A stretch of DNA of 64,000 bases from Vanrija pseudolonga (taxonomy: Eukaryota > Basidiomycota > Tremellomycetes > Trichosporonales > Trichosporonaceae). Position numbers and translations under genes: made by a program. Location of the stretch: the NCBI RefSeq assembly GCF_020906515.1, contig NC_085855.1, forward strand, positions 1,674,001 through 1,738,000, read 5' to 3'. Positions within the stretch are counted from its first letter, which is position 1, and every line of letters starts with the position of its first letter. Shown in pieces: positions 1 through 13,055 of this stretch. The notes beneath the pieces are model-generated. The model made no database searches and had not been told where the DNA came from. It saw only the letters and a program-made list of their open reading frames with translations.

Positions 1-236
1 TTTGTCGAGAGGAAGGGTGCGTGGAGGAGCATTGCATGGGTGTCAGGGATGCGGAACATGGTGACAATGCAGCGGCGTCCCACCGGCAATAAGCGGGGGA
101 TATGGACGCGTCGGAGGTCAAAAGTCAAAATCTCGGTCAGGCACGACTGGTTCCCTTTGGTGGGTGCGAGCCAACCCCGTCCGCCACACCATCCTCGCCG
201 ACCAAAAGGTTTCTCTTCTTCTCTTTCGTCCTGCTT

Positions 237-318
237 TACACCGTAAGGGAGTCGAACCCCTGCCGCGTCGAGACAGACTGAATGGCAACGACGCATGATA
301 CCGTTTCACCAACGGTGT
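237..318 (-). tRNA. tRNA-Gly(GCC) with short intron
   Basis: On the minus strand a 7-bp acceptor stem pairs 318-312 with 244-238, followed by a Gly-type D arm (GGTGAAACGGT), a CGTCG/CGACG anticodon stem and a T loop TTCGACT. The anticodon loop reads TT-GCC-A and then holds about 11 extra bases before the 3' half of the stem, the canonical position for a nuclear tRNA intron. The mature length would be 71 nt, normal for tRNA-Gly. The intron placement is inferred from stem pairing. Confidence 0.8.
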
Positions 319-991
319 ATGAGAGAGAGAGAGAAGAAATCGGATGGGAGGCGAGTGTCGGGGGTGGTTTTGAGGTCGTCGATTTTTCTTTTTTTTGGGA
401 GGGTGGAGGCGGCGTCGCGACGCGTCGTGATGGCACGTGGAAAGGCTGGCTCCGCTGTGCACGACCCGCCTTCGCCGACGTGGAGGAAGGGGCATGTCGC
501 GGCACCCATGCATGCGCGAGACACGGACTGCACGGCGCATGCTCGCCGAGACGATGGGCAGCAGCAAAGGCGGCGTGGCGCCGATGACATCCTCACCCGG
601 CCACCCGGCTGGGGCGGCCACGGCCCGCTACGGCCGTCAAGGCACATGCCCCGGCCGCGCCGTAGTGCACGCGATCGATGCGGGCCTGAATCACGCACGC
701 ACGTTGACCAAGATGAGAGTGCATGGGCGTCGCTGGGCGATGTCAGCTGTGGGGAGCGAACATGGCGGTGGGGGCGGGAGCAATTGTCGGCCCCGCCCCT
801 CCGCAGCATCGGACCAGTCGGTATGTCCACCCCCCCAGCTTCATCGAGAGTCCGTGTGCATGGACTACGCCCAGCCAGCACTGCTTAGCATAGCATGGCA
901 TAGCATGCGGGCACACACCCACACCCCACCCATACACCCCGCCGATCCCTCCTAACGCTGCGCCCCACTCGCCTCACGTAATCCATCAATC
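319..991. other. intergenic, no gene seen
   Basis: This stretch separates two tRNA genes. Open frames exist on both strands but overlap each other, have no recognisable protein and no clean splice structure. A short GA run follows the tRNA-Gly gene and a T-run lies near 390. Nothing else can be supported. Confidence 0.5.
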
Positions 992-1085
992 GGCGAGATG
1001 GCCGAGCGGTCTAAGGCGCTGTGTTAAGGTGTGCATCAAGCATATCCGCAGTCTTCGGACGTGGGTTCGAATCCCACTCTCGTCA
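992..1085 (+). tRNA. tRNA-Leu(AAG) with intron
   Basis: Acceptor GGCGAGA (992-998) pairs with TCTCGTC (1078-1084). The D arm GGCCGAGCGGTCTAAGGC is of Leu/Ser class II type, the T arm is GTGGG-TTCGAAT-CCCAC, and the discriminator is A as expected for Leu. The anticodon stem CTGTG/CGCAG encloses TT-AAG-G followed by about 16 extra bases, read as an intron. A perfect copy including the intron lies at 33862-33955 on the other strand. Confidence 0.88.
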
Positions 1086-1339
1086 ACAGAGGATTAAGTT
1101 CCTCCCAATCCGATTCGTTTTTGCAGATGTCGATCGAGGGAGGGGGAGGAGGGAAGGGTGGTGTGGGGTGATCGAGGTGTGGGGGCGCATCTCAGTTCGG
1201 AGCGAGCGGAGGCTTTGGTGAAAATCTTCAGTTTGTGGCACCGGCCGGCTGAGGTTTGTGGCACCTTCATTTTCTGTGCATCTGGCCTTCTGACGAATGT
1301 ACTTCTTTCTTTATGCTATGCCTACACAAATGTCTGTGT

Positions 1340-4300
1340 TCATACCTCGGGGTTCGTCCTGCGCTGCTTCTTGCGCCACTTGCGCAACTGCGTCGAGAGG
1401 GGTTCATTGTCGCCGCTGCTGCTCGAGATGGAGCGTTTGCGCGCATGTGTGCCCGAGCCGAGCGGCTCATCCTCGCTGGTGCTATTCGCGTAGCGGCGGC
1501 GTAGGGCAAGTGAGAGCGGGACCCTTTGGTCATCACTACTGGTGTCCATGTCGAATGGTGCTCGAAGTGTAGGGGCGGCACCTACGCGGCGGCTCGTCCT
1601 GCGGGACTGAGTCGGCAGTACGGGCTTTTCCTCGGCGCTCTTGATGCCGGCCGCGCGGGACTGTCGCCGCTGCGCACGGATCTTGGAGACTGGCTTCTCC
1701 AGGCTCACAGATTCAGCACGCCTCTTGGGGAGCGGGGGAATGGCCGATGATCCCCCGTGACCCATGTCGTTGTCGGCAATGCGGAAGCGCTTCTCCAGGG
1801 CACGCGCGAGGGCGAGTGGTTCGTCTTCGCTAGTGCTGCCGAGGCTTCTTCTCTTGTTGGCGTGGTTGCGACTGCTGGAGGTCCTAAAGTGCTTGGGTGG
1901 AGCGCGTGCGGGGCCGTTGTCCTTGCTCTCGGCAGAAGTTGTCCTCCGGCGCACCTCAGCCAGCGGTACGTCAACGCTGCTGCTTCTCAGATGGCCCGGG
2001 CTCTTCGCGGTCGAGGTGCGGCGTCGTACAACAGCAAGGGGAACGTCTTCACTCTCACTGTTCATGCCGACGCTGCTTAGATGACCGTCACCATTGACAG
2101 GCTTGCCGTAAGAACTGGGGCTGGACGTCGTCGAGCTTAAAATGGAGCTCGTGGTCGAATGGTCGGATGCCTCATGGTCGGCAGACAAAGCCGCATCGTT
2201 GTCGACACCCGCCGTTCCCCCATCGTTACGAGGGTTGGAATTACGACGGCGCACGTATGCCAGTGGCACAGAAGCGCCGGACGAGCTCCTTGGTGGGGAC
2301 GTGCCGGTTGAACTGTTCAAGCGCCGCATGAGCGCCAAAGGCCGGGAACCCGCCCCGTCGCTCGAGCTCTCGCTCAGGTCCGTCAATGGAGACAGGGGGC
2401 GCGGTGAGCCGAGCTCCGAGCTTGTTGTGCTCCCTGGCCGCGAAACGGGCTGGGCGTCGTCGATATTGGCGGCGTACGGTGTCCGGGGGCTCCTCGCAGG
2501 TGTGTGAGCGATTGGTCCGAGCTGGACGCCTCCGTCGTCGGCATGGTCTAGCAGGGTCCGCTCGTCGTCATTGTCGTCCTCGTCATCAGCTTCGTTCTCC
2601 TTGTCGTCTTGGAGCATAGGTTCGGGGGCGACAGTGTGATTCGACGTGGCGTCGGTCGCAGATGGAACATTTTGGTCAACCTCGACGGTGGGGGCGGTGG
2701 CACTCGCGGCATCCGGCGCAGTCCCTTCGTGCGTTCCTTCCGAACCGGCCCCAGGCTGCTTCTCTCCCGCCTCGTCCGTCTTCTTGGCAATGGCACGAAC
2801 GCGACGACGACGTGGCTGCGGAGCTGGAGTGGCCGACCCGCCAGCTGCTTGACTCGCATTCGCCAAGCGATTCTGTTCAGCCAGCCTCGCAGCCACCACC
2901 TTTGGCGGCAGCGGTCGCCCCACCTCGCCCGGCACGCGGCGCCCGCGGTGACTCTCGAGGCCAGGAAGCAATGTCACAAACCACTTCTTCCCGTCGCGAC
3001 CAATCATGGAGCGGGTGCACATCCCGCTGATGCCGAGGGCGAGGTGGGTGAAAGTGTCGGCGGCATGCTGCGTCTGCGGGTGGAGGAGTTGCCTGGTGTC
3101 AGCTGGTTCGAGGAGCGCCAAGCTCACCAAGTGGCAGTGGGGAGTGGACTCGCCATATCCCAGAGTAACACCCAGTGCGCCGCATCCGCAAACGCCCATC
3201 TGGAGGTATCAGCTCGATATCCACGAACCGCGACATACCCTATGATCAGGGTGCGGATGTTCCTCTCTGCTGCCCAGTCCATCCAGCTCCCGCGCTCGGC
3301 CTCCTCGGCAGCAGCGAGGGGGATACACGTCGCCAGCGACGCCTTGACTATCCCCAGCGCCTGCTGTGGCGGGTCGAACGCGACGGTAGACGCTACCAGG
3401 CGGTCGAGGTATCCTAGCACGCGGCAGAGCTGCTGGCTCGACGGTGCCTCGTCGCCAACTTTGGGCTTGCGCCCATTCTTGTGCGTGCGCTCAGCTGGGC
3501 AGAAATGCGCGCCGATGGCGTCCTCGACCCCGGCGGCAAAGTACTCGGCGAGCACGAGCCTCTCGACCGCCGCGTCTCACTCGTTGCGGTGCGCCTCGAG
3601 CCCCGCAAGCAGTGCGATTCCGTGTGCCGACGGCGCGGGGCGCAGCGGACGCACAGACACGCCGTGGGCCATGGCGAGGTGGAGGAAGACGCTCGACAGC
3701 GAGCCCGGCTCGTCGTCCTTCACCCAGTGCGTGACCTTCGCTATCTCCCCTGGGCCGGGCACGCGGCGTCGCGAAAGCGGGGGCAGGACGAGGCAGAACA
3801 CAGCGAGCGTCTGTGCGCCGATGTGCGCCACTGCGCGACTGGCCGGTCAGCTGCGGCTTCCTCGGCACACACACACTCACCCTAGGACGACTGGCCCGTT
3901 GGCAGCCACGCATGCGGGCACGCGCACGCCGACGAACCGCCCAGCGTGGCGCCCCGACTCGGTGAAGTGCGCTAGCTTGGCGACCTCGGCGGCGATCATG
4001 CCGCCCGCGCCGGGGAGGTACGCACGCTGCAGGGTGGTGCGGAGCTCGGCGAACTCGGTGGCCGTCAGGACTGAGAGCGCGGGGGGACGGCGCGGGGGCG
4101 TAGTTGCTGCTGCTCCTGCTGCTGGCTTGCCCGCGCCTGCTGAGGTGGGCTGTGCGGGGTCGCCCACGACCCAAAAGCGGTTGCCGCTGCTCTGGCGCTG
4201 CGGGGTCTCGTGGACGTGGTAGCGTTTCTCCTCGGCCTGCAGGGGCTTCCTCGTGCCGGTGGCAGGCGTCGGGGCTTGGCTAATGGTGAGCTGCTCGAGC

Positions 4301-4431
4301 TCGGCTGTAATGGCCTGGAGGGCGTGCGTTGAGGGGCCTGCGACGGGGCCATAGCCTTCGTCGTCGCCGTCTTGCTCGTAGTGCTCCATGATGTTGTTCG
4401 TTGCCGGTTGTATTGGTAGTCGAAGAGACAT
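1340..4431 (-). CDS. unrecognised repeat-bearing protein with in-frame TGA
   Basis: Three exons on the minus strand: 4431-3881, 3838-3128 and 3092-1340. Introns of 42 and 35 nt have GTGAG donors and GCTGAC branch sites. The spliced length is 3015 nt, about 1004 residues. A start at 4389 in the same frame is also possible. The first two exons encode a compact part of roughly 420 residues that I do not recognise. The last exon is Ser/Arg-rich and carries about eight spaced copies of a motif like DVPLAxVRRR, so a nuclear protein with linear interaction motifs is a guess. Codon 271 (3579-3577) is TGA, although coding-looking sequence continues in the same frame on both sides. Either the gene is broken, the base is an error, or a non-standard intron is missed. 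It lies downstream of the LETM1 gene on the same strand. Confidence 0.6.
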
Positions 4432-4775
4432 TGTGAGTCGTAGTGGTAGTAGAAGAAGTCGAAGAGTGACTGAATGTTGACGCACAAACGGTCTCGTCTG
4501 TGCACTGTTCAAGTCGACAACGAGTCGTCGAGATCGCCACCCAGTTGGGGAAGTATGGGGGGGATTGGGGGATCTGGCAGCAGCCAGCAAGCCGCCGCCT
4601 CCGCCATTTGCTCCTTCATGCTTCGCAGCCCCCGTCACGCACACACGCACGGCACACACACACACGCACACACACCTCGCACCGCATCGCCCCCAACGCC
4701 CTGCCCGCCCGCCCACACCCCACGCATGCGAATGAAATGCCATTGAATATATTGCTACTGGTGAGTGGTTTCTAT
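4432..4775. other. intergenic with CA-rich simple repeat
   Basis: This is the gap between the start of the repeat-bearing gene and the 3' end of the LETM1 gene. It contains an imperfect CA microsatellite around 4635-4680. No coding sequence is supported. Confidence 0.55.
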
Positions 4776-7240
<2,465 letters not shown>

Positions 7241-8034
7241 TTCGGCTTTGAGCCTAGAGTCGTGGTGGTGGGGGGCGGGGCTGGCGCTTTGGCCGTGTTG
7301 ATGGCCTTTGGGCCGTTTTTGTTTTGAGCGTTTGGCCGGGGCTCGAGGAGAGACGGGTTGTTGAGCGCCGAGTGGATGAGAAGAAAGAGTGACAAGAAGT
7401 GTGCGATGCGTGCGTCGATAATGTAACACGCACACACACACCTACAATCCGCGTGCCGCGCCGCACCGCGCTCTTTCCTCAAAAGTCGGCAGGCAGGCAG
7501 GCGGCGCGAAGAACGTCACCGCGTCTCCCGGCACTTGAGTGGGGAATGGGATTAGGCGCGCGCTAAGTGGAATTAGGCATGCGACTTTGACGCGCCTTTC
7601 CGAAAAAGAGGGTCTCATGGCCGAGGTTACGCGCGTTTTCAGTGTGCGATCGGACATGGCTACCACTGGGCAAGTGGGTTGTGCCGACGGCCCGACGTCA
7701 GCGCCGAGCAACCAGAGACGGGCTGTGCGATACATCGTCACTGCAGCAGCACTGATTCGACACAACTAGGTGGCGATAACGCAAGGCAACGCAGCGTAGA
7801 GCAAGGCGACAGCAAGCCGCAGGCAGTACGCAGCAACAGTTAGCAGCAGCAGCAACATCAGAACAGGGCCAACCACGCTCGCACATACCGGTCGAACGAC
7901 GACACGACATCGGATCACGACACTAGCCCGTCCGTCCCCTCACCGAGCATCTGGCCAAGCCAGACAACTACGACGCACTCGTCATCATCATCACACCTGC
8001 TCTCAACCTCCCACCCCCAACAAGCACGCAAAAC
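7241..8034. other. divergent promoter region LETM1/DAP1
   Basis: The region lies between two start codons pointing away from each other. It includes a short CA run near 7430-7440 and purine-rich stretches. No TATA box close to either start and no coding sequence are evident. Confidence 0.5.
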
Positions 8035-8730
8035 ATGTCCCTCGCCAACCCCGTCAACCTGCTGCTCCTCCCGCCGCTCCTCTGGCTCCTGTACCGCGCC
8101 GTCTGGCCGTCATACCCCTCGACGCCCAAGTCGCAGCCGACAAAGTACGACGGCGAATCGTACAACTGGGCGCCGGGGAGCCACCCGGAAGTGATCACGT
8201 CCAAGGCGTACAACACGACCGAGCTGGCGCAGTTTGACGGGCGCAAGTCGCCGCGTATCCTGCTGGCCATTGCGAAGATTGACGGCGGGGTCGTGCTCGA
8301 GAGGACAGTGTTCGACGTGAGCGCCGGCAGCAACTTTTACGGGCCTGGTGAGTGGCGGGCGCATCGCGTGCATGAGGAGCGGCACGCATCGGAAGCTAGA
8401 ATGCGGAGGGGCACCTAGAGCTAGCAGCTGACACTCACCCCCAGACGGCATGTACGGCAACTTTGCCGGCCGCGACGCCTCACGCGGCATGGCCAAGCAG
8501 AGCTTCGACGAGGGTAAGCCCGTCTTGGCTCGCGTTCGGTTGCCAGCACTCACACCCCCCGCAGACATGCTCACGGACATTGACAAGCCGCTCGACACGC
8601 TGGCCGACCTGAGCAAGTCTGAGATGTGAGTTGGCATCTTCCTCGGCGCGCTGACAACTCCAGCGACAACATGCACGGGTGGCACGGGCACTTTAGTAAC
8701 AAGTATATGGTGGTCGGGGTGCTCGAGTAG
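8035..8730 (+). CDS. DAP1: Dap1-like heme-binding MAPR protein
   Basis: Exons 8035-8347, 8445-8513, 8565-8625 and 8664-8730 give 169 residues. Dap1/PGRMC proteins are membrane-anchored cytochrome-b5-like heme proteins that support cytochrome P450 Erg11 in sterol synthesis. Residues 3-23 form one hydrophobic anchor. The cytochrome-b5-like fold follows, with VFDVS, FYGPG, a YGNFAGRDASRG segment, SFDEDM and a C-terminal KYMVVG, all family hallmarks including the Tyr used for heme. About seven residues appear inserted between the LLAI strand and VFDVS compared with what I recall of the family. The introns are typical of the window, and the 61-69 nt internal exons agree with the family sequence across the joins. 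Confidence 0.93.
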
Positions 8731-9115
8731 GTGTAAGGTGGTATGCAAGCGTCAGAAGTGTGGGTATGGTGTTGTGGGGTGGGGCATGGCGATGAGGGAG
8801 GGAAGAGGGTCGGTTGGCGATGACACTGCCACTTACCACACTCACCTCATGCGCCGCGCTGGCTCTGGTCATTCTCGCTCGCTGTACATGCTCATGGCTC
8901 CGCAGAGCATATGGCGGTGAAGCAATACGAGCAATACATGTGCCAGCAGCACGCGCCACTCACCATGGTACACGCACCAACAACCACCCTCACCCACCCC
9001 TGGTTATCCAGGGACACACCACGCCGTCACCTCAGGTAACCCCTCTGCACCAACCACCGCTGCCCAAAACAGCTCGCGCGACACGCAAAAGAACTCGCTG
9101 CTGCCAGCTCCTACT
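8731..9115. other. intergenic, no gene seen
   Basis: The 385-base gap between DAP1 and tRNA-Ser contains only short overlapping frames without recognisable product. Confidence 0.5.
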
Positions 9116-9196
9116 CGACAATGACATGATTCGAACATGCGCTCCCGAAGGAAGTTGATTTCGAGTCAACCGCGTTAACCACTCCGCCACATTGCC
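9116..9196 (-). tRNA. tRNA-Ser(CGA)
   Basis: On the minus strand the acceptor GGCAATG (9196-9190) pairs with CATTGTC (9123-9117), with discriminator G as typical of Ser. The anticodon arm reads GTTGA-CTCGAAA-TCAAC, giving CGA. A long variable arm with a CTTCGGG hairpin and a T arm CATGT-TCGAATC make this a class II tRNA. No intron is present. Confidence 0.92.
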
Positions 9197-9374
9197 TTGA
9201 GTGTTTGCGGAGGGGTTGGGTGGGAGGTGAGGTGTCTGGCCGGTGGAACGAGACAACTTGACGACCGCTTCATCGCTCCGCTCGCACTCGCGCGCGCTGC
9301 CGCCGCCATGCAAGGATACATCATGCTAGTGCGCGGCTGGGGCCGCCCACATCTACAAGGAAGGTCGCCGCCTC

Positions 9375-10790
9375 CTAAACCGCAACAGCGGCCACGCCCT
9401 CCGCGACCACCTCGACCTCGTCCTCTTCGCCGTCGTCCTCTCCCCGCGCGCCCTTGGACGGGCCGTCCTCCTCGTCGTCCTGGCGCGTCTCGTCCTCGCG
9501 GTACCGCGCCAGCATGCGCGAGATATCCCACTCCTCCTCGTCGGCGTCCTCCTCGTCGCCGTACAGCTCGCCGCCAAACTCGAACATGTCCTTGCCCGAC
9601 ATGCCCGTGACCTTGCCGGCGGCACGCGACGCAGCCTTGGCCTTCTCGAGCGCCTCGGCCTCGGCAGCCTTCTTCTCTAACCTGTTCTTCTTCCACGCGG
9701 CGAACGTCTCGGGGGTGACGGGCGTGAGAGGAGGCTTGAGCTTGTGACGCTGGCGGGTTAGACATGCGCCCAAGGTCTTCAACCCACCTCGACCTCGACA
9801 AACTCCTCCAATGAGATGACCTCCTTCTTGTCGTCCTTCTTGTCCTTCTTGAGGACGAATCCTGGGGGCAGAGCATGGCGGTACATGCACGAGTCGCCGC
9901 CGTTGGGGCAGATCCAGCTGGTGATGTTAGCTGTGGGCACCACTCGGGCGCTAGCTACTCACAACCATCCGTACTTCCGATCTTCGATAGCCTGGATGAA
10001 GTACTTGCACACAATCTGACGGGTTAGCTACATCTCGCGCCTAAGTCACCCACATCTGTGGTCGTCCTCTGCTTCTTGCCGTTCTGCGTGACGACATCCT
10101 TGAGCTTGTCGTCGTCCCAGGTGTCCATCGTGTCGGCCTTCTTGTCGTCCTTGGCACGGGCATCCTCGTAGACATTGAGCTTCTCAATCTTGCGCTCAAC
10201 ATTGCGGTCGTGCGAGAACTTGCACTTGTTGCCTGGTGGTGTCAGCTGCGTCGAACTCGCCCAAGAAGCTACACACCCTTCTCGCAGTTGCCGCTCTTGA
10301 AGAAGACACACAAGACCTGGGGCGTTAGTTCGGGCTGGCGACTGGCAAGCATACCGTCTTGGGGTCTGCACGTGGTCAGCTTGCATCCAGGCGGGGCAAT
10401 CAGCTGCACTCACCAGTGCCGAAGGGCACCTTCTGAATCTGGGCCGGCTTGAAGAGCTGCGCCTCCATCTTCTTGCGGTTCTCCTCGGCCTCCTTGGCCC
10501 TCTTACGCTCCTCAGCCTGCTTCTGCTTGGCGAGCTGGGTCGTGTATCAGCATCATGCTCACACAAACACAAGCAAACTCACAGTCTCCTTGTTCTTGCC
10601 CGCCTGGGCCTCCTGCTGCGCGACCTGGGCGACAAACTTCTGGACCTTGGACGACTTGTTCTTGTTCTTCATGCCGAAGGTCTGGGGCGCGTCAGCAACA
10701 CGTCGTCGTCGAGGGCTAGAGGGACTCCACGGCAGTCTCCAGCCCATGCCCACGCACCTTGTCATCCTTGACCTTTCCCTTGGGCGGCAT
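9375..10790 (-). CDS. TMA46: Tma46/ZC3H15 CCCH zinc-finger protein
   Basis: Nine exons on the minus strand: 10790-10758, 10681-10583, 10534-10414, 10365-10355, 10316-10277, 10232-10054, 10015-9963, 9917-9788 and 9749-9375, for 346 residues. Tma46 is the DFRP1-type partner of the ribosome-associated GTPase Rbg1 and acts in cytoplasmic translation. Two CCCH fingers are visible: C91-x7-C99-x5-C105-x3-H109 and C164-x17-C182-x6-C189-x3-H193, the second within the family-specific YGWFWICPNGG region. The N-terminus is Lys-rich ([11 protein letters not shown]) and the C-terminal third is Glu/Asp-rich. Exon 4 is only 11 nt and supplies the conserved DPKT before the first finger. The gene starts 523 bp from the divergent HOP2 start. 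Confidence 0.95.
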
Positions 10791-11313
10791 GGTGGGCGGA
10801 TTTCGATGTGGGGTGGTGGAGCTGGCTGGTGTAGGGGTACGCTCGGCGCGTCGCTCTCGTAGACTCTATCTAAGTCTCTTCCTGTCGTCCTAGTTGTTGC
10901 TCTCGCCAGACTGTGTGCTGCCTGGTGCTGTGAGAGCTTTTGATGCGATGGGTATGAGTATCGAGTGATCAACCTTTTGGTCGAGCGACACTTGTCCGTG
11001 GTCGAGATGGCACTTCAGAACACTTTGCACCCGTGTTAGGTAGACTTTTGGTTCCGTGTCAGGCTCACTCGCACGCGAGTGGAGGTGGTACACTTTGCTT
11101 GGCAGAGTGGCAACAAGGCGACGACGCGACGCGCGACGACGGCGACGAGGGAAGGCGAGGAAGACGAGGAAGACGAGGAAGACGATGAAGACAGGCGAGA
11201 AAGTGCATAAGAATCAGTTGACAGTGTATCCCCCAATTGACGATTCAACCTTCACTTCCTCACTCTCATCACCACCCACTCTCATCACCACCCGCTCACT
11301 CACTCGGCTCACA
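10791..11313. other. divergent promoter region TMA46/HOP2
   Basis: The segment lies between two outward-facing start codons. It includes an AGACGAGGA-type purine repeat around 11150-11190. No coding sequence is supported. Confidence 0.5.
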
Positions 11314-12604
11314 ATGCCACCAAAGAAGGACAAGGAGGTCAAGGAGAAGCCCATCAAGGGCGATCAAGGTGAGCTCCCTCTCCCATCCTGCTGCTGAGCT
11401 CGCTCACCATCATCTCAGCCGAAGAGGTACAGCACCCACAACCCGTCAACATCTCCCCAAGCCCAACTAACCCCTCCAGATGGTGCTCCAGTACCTCCGC
11501 TCGGTGCGTGTCCTCTGACGTTCACAGTGCTAACAGCCAGGTCAACCGCCCTTATGCCAGCAGTAAGGCCCTTCCTCGCCACCTGCCTCCACCACCTTCC
11601 CTACCTCACACCCGCAGCCGACGTCTCGACCAACCTCAAGAACAAGGTCACCAAGCCGGAGGCTCAGAAGGCGCTCATTGCGCTTGCTGGTGGGTACCCG
11701 TGCCGTGAGGAAGCACCCGCTCACGCCGCAGAGAAGGGCCAGCTCACGATGAAGCTCTACGGCAAGCAGAGCATCTTCGTGTACAACCAGGTGGGTGGCT
11801 CAGGGCCGCCATAGCTCACCCCCCAGTCACAGCTTCCCGTGCTCGACCCCGAGGAGTTCTCCCAGCTCGACGCCGAGACCAAGGAGGTGCAGGGCACGCT
11901 CGACGAGCGGAGGAAGGAGCTCAAGACGGTGTCTGCGGGTGGGTGGAGTCTGCCGGTTATGACTGACACCAGAACTCGCGAGCATGGAGGCGCTCCCCAA
12001 GACCAAGGAGCTCGGCAGAGAGATCAACCGTGTCGACGCCGAGGTGGGTACACGACGGGAAATTCGCAAGTTGACCCACCAGAACACCATGACGCTCGCT
12101 GCCCTCGCCCCGTTCCGCGGTGACGGCGAGGCCAAGGCCGACCCCATGTCGGCTGCTGACCGCGATGTAATCGACAAGGGCTGGATCCGCTGGCGCAAGG
12201 AGTGGACCGACAGGAAGAAGCTGTACAAGAGGTGAGTAGACGCGTCTCCAGGCACCTTGGCGCCGTGCATGAGCCCCTCGCACTGACACCACAGCATCAT
12301 GGGGATTCTCGGCGATGCTGGGATGGTGGCGAACCAAGCGGAGTTTGAAGACGAGCAGGGCGTCGAGGTCGACGACGATGAGGCACAGGAGGTTGACCGC
12401 GGCGAGTTTGGCGCGGGTGCGGTGATCCGAAAGGTCGCCGCTCCGAGGGCACCCTCGGCCAAGGGTGCCGCTCCGGCACCCAAGGCAAAGCCAGCACCTG
12501 CTCCAGCGAAGAAAGTTCTTGGAAAGCGGACTCGTAGCGAGAGTGCGAGCCAGGACAAGAGTGGCGAGAGTGCCGAGCGCGACAGCGACGACGACGACGA
12601 GTAG
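11314..12604 (+). CDS. HOP2: Hop2/TBPIP meiotic recombination protein
   Basis: Ten exons: 11314-11368, 11419-11426, 11480-11503, 11541-11562, 11618-11689, 11732-11790, 11827-11938, 11973-12043, 12083-12231 and 12295-12604, giving 293 residues. Hop2 (PSMC3IP) with Mnd1 stimulates Dmc1/Rad51 strand exchange in meiosis. The N-terminal winged helix is clear: VLQYLRSVNRPYASTDV near 23-39, then a YGKQSIFVYNQ strand. A predicted coiled coil with Leu/Lys/Glu heptads follows, and a W-rich segment (GWIRWRKEW) matches the family. The C-terminal extension is Ala/Pro/Lys-rich and ends in an Asp run. Exon 2 is only 8 nt and exons 3 and 4 are 24 and 22 nt, yet the spliced protein reads through smoothly, which supports the model. 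Confidence 0.9.
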
Positions 12605-13055
12605 CGTTCCGTGCACGCGTCGCGCTTTGATTTTGGCTGGGTCAGCAGATCAGCTGCCCAGGCATTGCGCTATGTAATCTTTCCTCCCGAAATCCGCCGG
12701 CGACGCCAGGTTGCCGCCCTTTGCACCCTTGTTGCCGCCCCGAGGTCTTGGATTTCAGCGATCCCAGCGAATCGTAATCAGGCCCTGGGCGCCCTGCGGT
12801 GGTGACCCCTGCGTGGCATTGCTGACATGCGGGCTCCACTTGTCGGAGATCTGTGCAACGAGCCCACCGACGTCACCTTTTCTGGCAACGCTGACTGACC
12901 ACCACACTAACACCTAAAAAAACAAGGCTAGTGCGGTTCTGGACGGTCAACGCGGCAAGACTATAAAGGAGACCACGGCACGACGGAAAAATTCCACATC
13001 AACCAACTCCCTCAACGACATCGAGCCTCACCGCCTCGCATAGAACCTAGACACA
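12605..13055. other. promoter region of nitroreductase gene
   Basis: This is a gap between HOP2 and the first nitroreductase. It carries a TATA box at 12962 and an A-rich run near 12916. No gene is seen. Confidence 0.5.
12962..12968 (+). promoter_or_regulatory. TATA box
   Basis: TATAAAG lies 94 nt upstream of the ATG at 13056. Most genes in this window lack such a box; the nitroreductases, the small secreted proteins and the sugar transporter have one, which suggests regulated expression. Confidence 0.6.

Noticed and set aside
2609-4222. 537-residue plus-strand open frame
   Set aside because: It is antisense to the repeat-bearing gene, compositionally odd (Arg/Ser/Cys/Trp), with no motif; the minus-strand exons have proper splice sites.
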